Shown piece by piece: positions 1-6,284 of a stretch of DNA of 7,146 bases. How positions within the stretch are numbered: position 1 is the stretch's first letter; each line of letters opens with the position of its first letter. Below the pieces are notes generated by a model. The model was not told the DNA's origin. It was given only the letters and a program-made list of their open reading frames with translations, and made no database searches. This stretch comes from an uncultured Clostridia bacterium (GTDB lineage: Bacteria; Bacillota; Clostridia; Oscillospirales; Acutalibacteraceae), in contig CAMJYF010000090.1 of assembly GCA_946409885.1 (NCBI GenBank), forward strand, positions 1 through 7,146, written 5' to 3'. The translations under genes and the position numbers were made by a program.

Positions 1-227
1 CGCTGGCCCGGGAGGACGGCTGGCGGTGCTTCCGCATTCAGGGGACGCTGGATTTTTCCCTGATCGGGATCCTGTCAAAGCTGTCCGCCATACTGGCGGA
101 ACGGGGCGTCGGCATTTTTGCCGTTTCCACCTACAACACGGATTATATCCTCGTGAAAGAAGCGCGTTTCAGGGAGGCCCTTGACGCGCTGCGGGACGGG
201 GGATATGATATCACAGAAGAAAACTGA
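1..227 (+). CDS. ACT domain-containing protein, 3' end only
   Basis: The reading frame is open from the left edge (codons from base 3) and stops at TGA 225-227, giving about 74 C-terminal residues. Visible features are a DGWRCFRIQG segment, then DFSLIGILSKLSAILAERGVG, then IFAVSTYNTDYILVKE, and a short helical end ALDALRDGGYDI. This beta-alpha-beta pattern, with a helix after 'LIGILSKLS' and a strand 'IFAVSTYNTDYILV', is characteristic of the small ACT/CASTOR-like proteins (COG3603 type). Those bind amino acids or other small ligands as regulatory domains; no ligand can be read from this fragment. The start lies outside the window. The next gene begins 12 bases downstream on the same strand, so the two may share a transcript although their functions look unrelated. 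The family call is from recognition of the pattern, without a search. Confidence 0.8.
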   Translation, partial: LAREDGWRCFRIQGTLDFSLIGILSKLSAILAERGVGIFAVSTYNTDYILVKEARFREALDALRDGGYDITEEN

Positions 228-239
228 GAGGAGTACCCC

Positions 240-1382
240 ATGAAAAAGCTGTTTGTATTTCCCCTGGCATTGATCCTGCTGCTGCCGCTGGCGCTTGGCA
301 CGGCAACAGCCGCCGCGCTGCCGGATACCGTCTGCGTCACCGATACCGTGGCGGCGAACACGGGCGCGGACGTGGCCGACGCGCTGCAGGCGCTGATCGA
401 CGCCAACCCCAACCGCACCATCTACTTCCCGGACGGGGAATATCTGGTGTCCCATTCCCTTTGCACCCCTGCCGACCCCTCTAAAAGCGTTGATTTACAA
501 CTGGCCAACTACGCCGTCGTCAAGGCCACGGATGATTTTGCGGGCGGCGCGGTGATCTGCCTTGGCGGCAAGGACCCCTACAACACCACCTGGCAGGCGG
601 GCAGCAACTACGGCCTGACCGGCGGCGTGATCGACGGCAATATGATCGCCGACGGCGTCAGCATCGACTCCGGCCGGGAGACAAAGGTGCAGAACACCGC
701 CATCAAGCACACCGTGGTGGGGCTGCGCATCGCCTACGGGGCCAACTCCGGCTCCTCCGACGCGGATATCCGGGATATCAACATCATCGGCAACAGCGCG
801 GCGGATTCCGTCGGTATGCTGATCGAGGGCTTTGACAACACCTTTACCAACATCCGCATCGGCTATGTGCAGACGGGTGTGATCATGCGCTCCGCCGGCA
901 ACAGCCTCACCAACATCCACCCCCTGTACCAGATCGATTGGGACAAGTACCAGGGCTCCTGCGGCTTTGTGGAGGAGAGCGGCAACAACCTGTACACCTA
1001 CTGCTACAGCGACCAGTTCCAGACAGCCTTCAAAATCGTGGGCAACGGCCGCAGCGTCTACGACAACTGCTTTGCCTACTGGTGGAGCGGCGAGGGCGGC
1101 AGCTGTACCGGCTTTCAGGTGGAGGGCGACCAGTTCAATGCCACCGTTACCAACACCCGCATCGATTTCCGCGGCGATACGGACAACACCGTCTACGACG
1201 GACCTCTTATGGGCAGCGGCGTGTTCGACCGCCTGCTGATCGACGAGGGCCGCATCAACGCCAACCGGGATTACCGGGCGTTTACAAAAACGAGCCCCCT
1301 CTTTCAACTGAAGGAGCTCTTTAACCGTCTGAAAGCGTTTTTCTATTATCTGAAAGCCCTGTTCGGCGCGGCCAAAGCGTAA
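240..1382 (+). CDS. Secreted right-handed beta-helix protein (pectate lyase/GH28-like fold)
   Basis: A 380-residue protein. The ATG is preceded by AGGAG (229-233) at a 6-base spacing, which supports this start. Residues 1 to about 25 form a signal peptide: MKK, a leucine-rich core (LALILLLPLALG) and a small-residue cleavage region TATAAA. No lipobox cysteine is seen, so the protein is predicted to be exported rather than lipidated. From about residue 40 it resembles the N-terminal repeat of pectate-lyase-superfamily beta-helices: 'ALQALIDANPNRTIYFPDGEYLV', then 'LTGGVIDGN' near 126-134, followed by turns rich in Asn, Gly, Ile and Val (DIRDINIIGNS, NTFTNIRIGYVQTGV, NSLTNIH). Proteins of this fold usually bind or cleave polysaccharides. 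No catalytic residues can be assigned, so lyase, hydrolase or simple binding all remain possible. Residues 353-377 form an amphipathic Leu/Phe/Lys-rich tail that is not part of the helix. The gene ends in a spacer facing a convergent gene. Confidence 0.75.
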   Translation: MKKLFVFPLALILLLPLALGTATAAALPDTVCVTDTVAANTGADVADALQALIDANPNRTIYFPDGEYLVSHSLCTPADPSKSVDLQLANYAVVKATDDFAGGAVICLGGKDPYNTTWQAGSNYGLTGGVIDGNMIADGVSIDSGRETKVQNTAIKHTVVGLRIAYGANSGSSDADIRDINIIGNSAADSVGMLIEGFDNTFTNIRIGYVQTGVIMRSAGNSLTNIHPLYQIDWDKYQGSCGFVEESGNNLYTYCYSDQFQTAFKIVGNGRSVYDNCFAYWWSGEGGSCTGFQVEGDQFNATVTNTRIDFRGDTDNTVYDGPLMGSGVFDRLLIDEGRINANRDYRAFTKTSPLFQLKELFNRLKAFFYYLKALFGAAKA

Positions 1383-1394
1383 GCCGCGCGGCTT
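1381..1394. terminator. Short GC palindrome at the stop codon of the beta-helix gene
   Basis: AAGCCGCGCGGCTT is a perfect 14-base palindrome beginning inside the TAA stop codon. As RNA it could form a 5-bp stem with a GCGC loop. It is followed by TCGG rather than a T-run, so it is at best a weak termination or 3'-end structure. Confidence 0.25.
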
Positions 1395-1402
1395 TCGGAT
1401 CA

Positions 1403-1549
1403 CCCGTAGCACGGAGCCTCAGCTCCGTCATCCTGACATCAGGTTACATGTAATGTCACGTTGGTTTTTCTTCATTTAAAAAGGAAGGAACGCGAACGTT
1501 TTAAAGATAGTTTACGTCAGCAGACGGAGCTGAGGCTCCGTGCTACGGG
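1403..1549. repeat. MITE-like element with perfect 26-bp terminal inverted repeats
   Basis: The left arm, 1403-1428 (starts CCCGTAGCACGGAGCC), and the right arm, 1524-1549 (ends GGCTCCGTGCTACGGG), are exact reverse complements over 26 bases; one more pair (1429/1523) also matches. Each arm contains its own small hairpin, ACGGAGC-CTCA-GCTCCGT on the left and its complement on the right. The 95-base interior is AT-rich, holds the palindrome TTACATGTAA (1444-1453) and has no coding capacity. Size, perfect inverted ends and absence of a gene fit a miniature inverted-repeat element. No clear target-site duplication is visible at the two ends. Alternatively the whole could act as one long stem-loop and terminate transcription from both convergent neighbours. 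Confidence 0.65.
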
Positions 1550-1582
1550 GCTCACACAAACCGCAATTATTGTGAGCCCCGT
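1545..1582. terminator. 12-bp inverted repeat overlapping the right end of the MITE-like element
   Basis: ACGGGGCTCACA (1545-1556) pairs perfectly with TGTGAGCCCCGT (1571-1582) across a 14-base AT-rich loop. It lies between convergent genes and is a plausible bidirectional transcription barrier, but neither strand has a following T-run. Its left arm shares ACGGG with the right terminal repeat of the MITE-like element, so the two foldings exclude each other. A second small stem, GGGGC-CTTC-GCCCC (1612-1625), lies immediately beyond the stop codon of the leftward gene and may contribute to 3'-end formation. Confidence 0.4.
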
Positions 1583-1625
1583 CAGGTGAAAATGTGGAGT
1601 TACCGTTAACCGGGGCCTTCGCCCC

Positions 1626-3959
1626 TCACCGGTGCGCCACGCACAGCCAGACCTTGCAATCCGCTTCTTTTCCGCTGTCGTTACTGAAGACGGCGTGGAA
1701 AGAGGCGGTTTTTCCCTGCCACCCGGCGGGCAGCGGGAAGAAGAAGGTGTTGTTCAGGGGCTCGTTGCAGACGATGTGCTCCCATACGTTGGCCTTATAA
1801 TCGGGGGCGCGGCGGGGGGCGCCGTACAGCTCCCCTGCCACCTCCATGCAGCAGTACACGCCCTCCGCGCCGTGATCGCAGTTGACGGCCACAGCCAGGT
1901 AGTCGCCGGGACCGTAGGCGGGCAGCGTGACGCTGCCGGACCGTTCCACGCGGCAGGGGCGGCGGACATAGTGCGCCTGCAGGTTGTTGGCGTTGAGGGG
2001 ACGCAGGGGCAGCGGTTGGCCCCCGCGCAGCAGCCGCACCGCGTGGATGCGGTCCATGGGCTCCGCGATACGCAGGTAACGCAGGTCGCCGGGCAGGGCG
2101 TAGCGGACGGTCCGCAGGCTGCCGTGCAGCGGATAGGTGGTATGCACGCCGAATTTTACGATCTCGGCGGTCACGTCCGGGTCCGCCGTACGTATTTCAG
2201 ACAGCGGCGCGGTCTGCCAGCTCCGCAGATCCCGGGAGATCTCCGCCGCCGTGGGCACGGTCTGCGTCCGCACCTCCCGGGTGGGGGTGTCCGCCGCGAA
2301 GCAATCGATCTCCAGCGCGTCGGCGGAAAGCGTCTCCCCGAAATCCACCCGCAGGCAGCCGCCGTCGATACGGAAGCCGTCGCAGTAGGTGCGGGACTGG
2401 CCGTCAAAGAAGGTATCCGGGTCGCCATCGAACATGTTTTTCGCTTCGCACCCCCGCAGGCGGTAGGTCTTTTGCGTAAAGAACGCCTCCCGGGCGGCGG
2501 CGACCTCCGGCACGGCGGTGGGGCCGGAACGCTTGATGCAGCGGGCCTCCAGACAGTCGTTATCCGCGGCGAACACGGCGGCCTCATACAGCCGCTCCCC
2601 GTCCTCCGGCCACTCCCGCAGGGCGTCCAACGAACCCAGCAGCAGGGGCGGGCGCTCCATTTCGTCCGTGGGCGCCGCCGTCATAAAGGGGCGCTCCTCC
2701 CCATGGACGCGCAGCGCCACGGGGCCGCCTTCCGATTGCAGCAGACGCACCTCCACCGGCGCACCGCTTTCATCCTCTTTGATCATCTCATACCGGCAGT
2801 TTGTCAGCACCGGGTCTGCCAGCGCCGGCACCGCGATCTCGATAAGCACGGCGCGGAAGGGCGGCAGCGGGATCTCCACGCTTTCGCCCCGGCGGAACAC
2901 GCCAAGATGCGCCTCATAGGGGTGACGGAGATTCACCTCAAAGACAGGGCCATCGCCCAGCCCCACGGTATCGTCCAGCGGGATCGTAACAGTGCGCGGT
3001 TCCCAGGTGTCGTTGCCGGTGCAGATCAGCCGCTTGTCCCCATTGCCCCGGGAGACGGCGTTGGGGCCGAAGGACTCCGGCAGCAGCTGGCCGTTGACCA
3101 GCAGCGGCGCGTTCTGCCGGTGATAGTTATACACCCGCGCCAGCTTGGGAAATTCGTTGTCCCTCAAAAACCAGGGGTTCCCGTACATCTCCGGCGCCAG
3201 GATTAGGCAGCGGGAAAAGGCCTGATAGAGCAGGTCGTCCTCAAAGTAATCCAGCGAGGAGGACAGGCACACGCCGTGGTCCTCCGCCAGGCGGGACAGC
3301 CCCTTTACGTGGCCGCGGGTAAATAGATAAGCCCGGTTGTGCATGGCCGTGATCTTGTTGTGGGTGAACACGTCCGTATAGGTCTCCTCCCCGTTCCACA
3401 AAAAGGTGGTGACGTAGGGCTCCGCCTCGTACAGATTCAGCCGGTGGTTCAGCACGATCAGGTCCGGCGAGTACTTGCGGCACTCCCGCAGCATCTCGGC
3501 AAAGAGGGCGGCCTTTTCCGGCCGCAGCTGGCCGCAGACCCCGTCCAGCTTGAACTGGGCGAAGTGATGGTCCCGGCACAGGTGGACGAAGAAATCAAAG
3601 CGCTCCTTTTCCGTCTGCGGGTCGTCCCCGAAGCCGTCCGGCGAGCCCCACAGGCCCATGCGGATACCGATGGCCTCCGCCGCCTTTACCACGTTGTTGT
3701 ACTCCTGCGGGTACTGGGACTGGAACTTCGCGCCCTTCAGGTCCCCATAGCCCTCGCTGGCGCCGTCAAAGTTGCCCGCGTCCCAGGCGTAGATGCGGAT
3801 CTGCATCCCGTAGGTCTCCTTCATCCAGCGGAAGAAATCCAGGTTGATCAGCGTCTGGCGCTCCGTGGAGCCCTCGTTGGTGTTGTTGATCCAGGAAAAA
3901 TACTGGGGCACGGAAGGGGTTTTGTTGTCCGCGCCGGCGTATCTGGCGTATTCTCTCAT
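1626..3959 (-). CDS. Cytoplasmic glycoside-hydrolase-like protein (clan GH-D-like barrel plus discoidin-like module)
   Basis: A 777-residue protein. The start is ATG 3959-3957, preceded by AAAGGAAGG a few bases upstream, which fixes the start and rules out a longer N-terminus. Residues about 15-290 look like an alpha-galactosidase-type TIM barrel: PQYFSWINNTNEG (18-30), IRIYAWDAG (54-62), RMGLWGSPDGFG (100-111), FKLDGVCGQLRPEK (136-149), SPDLIVLNHRLN (164-175) and SSSLDYFEDD (233-242). By analogy with GH27/GH31/GH36 enzymes, Asp139 of FKLDG is the likely nucleophile; Asp237 or a nearby acid may be the proton donor. A beta-sandwich typical of such enzymes follows (about 295-375). Residues about 490-645 resemble an F5/8C (discoidin/CBM32) module: NMFDGDPDTFF, LRVDFGETLSADALEI, SRDLRSW, RYLRI. 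A final beta-rich domain (about 665-777) is unassigned. There is no signal peptide or membrane segment, so action on imported oligosaccharides is inferred. The gene lies 13 bases behind rlmH, probably in its operon. The substrate and exact CAZy family are unknown to me. Confidence 0.65.
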   Translation of the reverse strand: MREYARYAGADNKTPSVPQYFSWINNTNEGSTERQTLINLDFFRWMKETYGMQIRIYAWDAGNFDGASEGYGDLKGAKFQSQYPQEYNNVVKAAEAIGIRMGLWGSPDGFGDDPQTEKERFDFFVHLCRDHHFAQFKLDGVCGQLRPEKAALFAEMLRECRKYSPDLIVLNHRLNLYEAEPYVTTFLWNGEETYTDVFTHNKITAMHNRAYLFTRGHVKGLSRLAEDHGVCLSSSLDYFEDDLLYQAFSRCLILAPEMYGNPWFLRDNEFPKLARVYNYHRQNAPLLVNGQLLPESFGPNAVSRGNGDKRLICTGNDTWEPRTVTIPLDDTVGLGDGPVFEVNLRHPYEAHLGVFRRGESVEIPLPPFRAVLIEIAVPALADPVLTNCRYEMIKEDESGAPVEVRLLQSEGGPVALRVHGEERPFMTAAPTDEMERPPLLLGSLDALREWPEDGERLYEAAVFAADNDCLEARCIKRSGPTAVPEVAAAREAFFTQKTYRLRGCEAKNMFDGDPDTFFDGQSRTYCDGFRIDGGCLRVDFGETLSADALEIDCFAADTPTREVRTQTVPTAAEISRDLRSWQTAPLSEIRTADPDVTAEIVKFGVHTTYPLHGSLRTVRYALPGDLRYLRIAEPMDRIHAVRLLRGGQPLPLRPLNANNLQAHYVRRPCRVERSGSVTLPAYGPGDYLAVAVNCDHGAEGVYCCMEVAGELYGAPRRAPDYKANVWEHIVCNEPLNNTFFFPLPAGWQGKTASFHAVFSNDSGKEADCKVWLCVAHR

Positions 3960-3972
3960 GGTGCCTTCCTTT

Positions 3973-4455
3973 CTATTTGTGGTATTTTTCCCCCGCGTTG
4001 ATTTTGCAGGCGCGGTAGATCTGCTCCAGCAGCATCACCCGGGCCAGCCGGTGGGGAAAGGTCATCCGGGACATGGACAGCCGCAGGTGGGCCGCCCGCT
4101 TGACGGCCTCGGACAGGCCGTAGGACCCGCCGATAAGGAACGCCAGGTGGGAACAGCCCCCGTTGGCGCAGGCGGAAAACTCCCCCGCCAGCTCCTCGGA
4201 TGAATATAATTTCCCCTCCACGCACAGGGCGATCACCCGCGCGCCGGAGGGGATTTTTTTCAGGATCTCCGCGCCCTCTTTTTCCAGCGCGGCGTTGATC
4301 GCGGCGGCCGACGGCTCCTGCGGAAGGTCGGCTGCCTTGATTTCAACGGTATTCACTTTGGCGTAGGCGGTCAGCCGCTTGCCGTATTCCTTCGCCGCGT
4401 CCTCAAAAAACGCGTCCTTCAGCCGACCGACGCAGATGATGGTGATGTTCAGCAT
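3973..4455 (-). CDS. rlmH: 23S rRNA (pseudouridine1915-N3)-methyltransferase RlmH
   Basis: A 160-residue protein, the normal length for RlmH. This SPOUT-class enzyme methylates N3 of pseudouridine 1915 in helix 69 of 23S rRNA on assembled ribosomes, using S-adenosylmethionine. Diagnostic features are the N-terminus MLNITIICVGRLKDAFF, the SAM-binding knot motif FLIGGSYGLS (106-115), the conserved LSMSRMTFPHRLARVMLLEQ (126-145) and the C-terminal YRACKINAGEKYHK, whose final YHK is a family signature. The ATG lies one base after the walJ stop (TGA-A-ATG), and no strong Shine-Dalgarno sequence is visible in the end of walJ, so translation is probably coupled to walJ. It ends with TAG 13 bases before the glycosidase-like gene. 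Confidence 0.96.
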   Translation of the reverse strand: MLNITIICVGRLKDAFFEDAAKEYGKRLTAYAKVNTVEIKAADLPQEPSAAAINAALEKEGAEILKKIPSGARVIALCVEGKLYSSEELAGEFSACANGGCSHLAFLIGGSYGLSEAVKRAAHLRLSMSRMTFPHRLARVMLLEQIYRACKINAGEKYHK

Positions 4456-4456
4456 T

Positions 4457-5245
4457 TCACAAAACCATATACCGCGCCATTTCCTTTACCGGGGCCACCT
4501 GCAGGGTGTAATCCCGGTCCTGCACCGCGCCCAGGCGCTTTAAGGCGGCGTGGGTGCAGGAAAAGGCCCGGTCGGGGGTGTTGTTGTGCTGGCTGAGGTG
4601 GCCCAGCACAAAGCGGCGCACGTTCATTTCCAGCAGCTCGCAGACCGTATCGGCGCACACGTCGTTGGACAGGTGCCCCACCTCGGACCGGATGCGGGCC
4701 TTCAGCGGCGGCGGATAGGGGCCGTAGGTCAGCATGTCCTCGTCGTAGTTGGATTCCAGCAGTACCAGATCGCATCCGTCCAGCCCCCGCAGGATCTCCC
4801 CGGTCATTTTGCCGGTATCGGTGGCCACGCCGATGGTACGGTCGGGCAGCTCCACCCGGTAGCCGCAGCTCTCTTTGGCGTCGTGGGAGGTGCGGAAAAA
4901 GGACACGTGGATATCCCCCACGTCCACCCCCTGCTCCATGATTTTTTCATAGGGGAATTTTCCGTTCAGGATGCGCTCGTTCAGCAGCCCCGACAGGGTG
5001 CCGCCGGTGGCGTAGACCGGCGTTTTATGGGCGGAGGCGAACACCCGCAGCGCCCCGGTGTGGTCGCAGTGCTCGTGAGTGACGAACACCGCCTTCACGC
5101 TGTCCGTGTCGATCCCGGCCCGCTGCATCGCCAGACAAAGCTGCTTGTTGTTGAGGCCCGCGTCAATGAGAATACCGTAGGACGCGGTGCCGATGTAAGT
5201 GGCGTTCCCCGAAGAGGAGGAACAAAGCGTACAAAATCTTGCCAT
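4457..5245 (-). CDS. walJ: MBL-fold hydrolase WalJ (YycJ family)
   Basis: A 262-residue metallo-beta-lactamase-fold protein. The N-terminus ARFCTLCSSSSGNATYIG is typical of the YycJ/WalJ group. Metal-binding motifs are THEHCDH (56-62), SHD (120-122), TDTG (142-145) and GHLS (190-193), with a second GHLSQHNN at 215-222; acidic ESNYDED (164-170) follows the core strand. In Bacillus, WalJ belongs to the walRK locus, and the family is linked to 5'-exonuclease-like activity and to coordinating replication or repair with cell-wall growth; the biochemical role is less certain than the fold. The ATG at 5245-5243 has an AGGA-type site about 11 bases upstream, somewhat distant. It follows the DUF1275 gene by 27 bases and abuts rlmH. 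In Bacillus the same two genes lie close together with an htrA gene nearby; no htrA or walRK genes are present here. Confidence 0.92.
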   Translation of the reverse strand: MARFCTLCSSSSGNATYIGTASYGILIDAGLNNKQLCLAMQRAGIDTDSVKAVFVTHEHCDHTGALRVFASAHKTPVYATGGTLSGLLNERILNGKFPYEKIMEQGVDVGDIHVSFFRTSHDAKESCGYRVELPDRTIGVATDTGKMTGEILRGLDGCDLVLLESNYDEDMLTYGPYPPPLKARIRSEVGHLSNDVCADTVCELLEMNVRRFVLGHLSQHNNTPDRAFSCTHAALKRLGAVQDRDYTLQVAPVKEMARYMVL

Positions 5246-5272
5246 TGTGATTATTTTCCTGTCTGTTCCCTG

Positions 5273-6016
5273 TTACCTGACGCGATCGTCTGCCGCGGAC
5301 AGGCTTTTTTCTTCCTGCAAAGGGGACGGTCTGTGATTCATCATCAAAAAAGCGATCAGCAGCAGCAGCGGAGAGGCCCATATGGTTTTCAGCCCCAGCC
5401 AGGCGGAGAGAACGCCGCCCACGCCCGCGCCCAGCGCGAAGATGAGAATGATGCCGAAAAAGTAACCGGACTTTCGCAGCGATTCCCGGTCACTTTCCCG
5501 CAAAAAGCGGGACAGGCTGGCGGTTCCGTGGTGCAGGTTGCCGATGCACATGGTGCTGGCGTAGCCGTAGCCGTGGACGCTGCGGAAGGTGTGTACCTGC
5601 ATGGCGCAGGAAAAGGACACCAGCATATTGGCGACCATATTCCATTTTTCGGGCAGAAAGCCCACCGCCACCAGCATGACGATCTCAACCAGCAGATTGA
5701 TCTGCCGCCAGTGGAGGCGCAGGGACTCCTTGAACCGGTTTTCGATCCACTCCGCGACGACCACCCCCAGCGCGAACGCCACCAGGGGAAGCAGATAGCG
5801 CAGCGCATCCGCCGGGTGACCGGTCATCAGGTTCTGGCTCATCAGCACCACGTTGCCGGTCTGGGCGTTGGCGAACACACGGCCGCGGGCGTTATAGGTA
5901 TAGGCGTCCTGAAAGCCGCCGGAAAAGGACACCAGCGCGCTGAGCCTCAGCCCCTCCGAAGGCTGCCGTTCGTTATTTGAGGAAATTGTTTTTTCTTTAT
6001 GCATTGCGTGTATCAT
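5273..6016 (-). CDS. YoaK/DUF1275 family integral membrane protein
   Basis: A 247-residue polytopic membrane protein. The family signature is clear near the N-terminus: FSGGFQDAYTY (31-41) followed by VFANAQTGNVV (47-57). Hydrophobic segments lie at about 26-42, 74-92, 105-121, 127-142, 183-204 and 210-226, consistent with the six or so spans usual for the family. The C-terminal tail (228-247) is polar and charged. DUF1275 proteins are predicted inner-membrane proteins without an established activity; a transport role has been suggested only by topology. Two possible starts exist, ATG 6016-6014 (Met1) and ATG 6004-6002 (Met5), and neither has a recognisable Shine-Dalgarno sequence. The upstream region is AT-rich, so this is probably the first gene of the leftward operon with walJ, rlmH and the glycosidase-like gene. 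Confidence 0.85.
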   Translation of the reverse strand: MIHAMHKEKTISSNNERQPSEGLRLSALVSFSGGFQDAYTYNARGRVFANAQTGNVVLMSQNLMTGHPADALRYLLPLVAFALGVVVAEWIENRFKESLRLHWRQINLLVEIVMLVAVGFLPEKWNMVANMLVSFSCAMQVHTFRSVHGYGYASTMCIGNLHHGTASLSRFLRESDRESLRKSGYFFGIILIFALGAGVGGVLSAWLGLKTIWASPLLLLIAFLMMNHRPSPLQEEKSLSAADDRVR

Positions 6017-6033
6017 GATAAATATGTCGTAAA

Positions 6034-6063
6034 ATAATGGCGTAATCTGTTAAAGGAAGTAAA
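6034..6063 (-). promoter_or_regulatory. Possible sigma-A-type promoter for the leftward operon
   Basis: On the minus strand, TTTACT (6063-6058, four matches to TTGACA) is separated by 18 bases from CATTAT (6039-6034, four matches to TATAAT), in an AT-rich stretch before the DUF1275 start. Initiation about seven bases further on would leave a leader of roughly 10 bases, which fits the absence of a Shine-Dalgarno site. The match is weak and other hexamer pairs in this AT-rich stretch could serve instead. Confidence 0.25.
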
Positions 6064-6103
6064 ACAAAAATAACAGAAAGTATCCCGATATCATAAAGGT
6101 AAG

Positions 6104-6205
6104 CCCCCGTAGCGCGGCTCAGTGAGCCGGTCTCGCCTGCCGGCTCGGTCGGTGCTTCTGCCTGCGGCAGAGGTGCCCACCGGGCACCCGCACCCCGCCG
6201 CAGGC
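6104..6205. repeat. GC-rich multi-hairpin repeat starting with CCCGTAGC
   Basis: This segment is much richer in GC than the AT-rich DNA on its left and consists almost entirely of inverted repeats. CGGCTCA/TGAGCCG lies at 6115-6129; GAGCCGG (6124-6130) can instead pair with CCGGCTC (6140-6146); GCCTGCGG (6160-6167) pairs with CCGCAGGC (6198-6205) and encloses GGTGCCC-ACC-GGGCACC (6172-6188). Its left end, CCCGTAGCGCGG (6106-6117), matches 11 of 12 bases of the MITE-like element's end (CCCGTAGCACGG). No complementary right end (GCTACGGG) is found nearby, so it looks like a related repeat with one recognisable end, or a 3' structure of the methyltransferase transcript. No T-run follows the hairpins on the minus strand, so it is not a canonical terminator. 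Confidence 0.5.
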
Positions 6206-6284
6206 GGTTCGTAACGTAAACAACTCTATAAAACGACCGTTTTTCTTTGTCGGATGTTTTTTCGGAATCGCGTTGCCGGGCGGA

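Noticed and set aside
495..1412. Minus-strand open frame (305 codons) opposite the beta-helix gene
   Set aside because: The translation is Val/Ala/Gly/Asp-rich without a fold signature. The + strand has a signal peptide, ribosome site and beta-helix pattern.
1632..3206. Long + strand open frame (524 codons) opposite the glycosidase-like gene
   Set aside because: Its translation is low-complexity, rich in Arg, Gly, Gln, His and Ala with no recognisable motif. The opposite strand has a coherent domain structure and a good ribosome site. Long antisense frames are expected in GC-rich genes.
4550..5980. Long + strand open frame (476 codons) opposite walJ and the DUF1275 gene
   Set aside because: It runs antisense across two clearly recognised families and the gap between them, with biased composition and no motifs. 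It is a shadow of GC-rich codon use.
6104..6205. CRISPR array or riboswitch in the hairpin-rich region
   Set aside because: There are no regularly spaced direct repeats with unique spacers, and no conserved riboswitch core was recognised. The structure is inverted repeats only and lies in the 3' direction of the methyltransferase gene.
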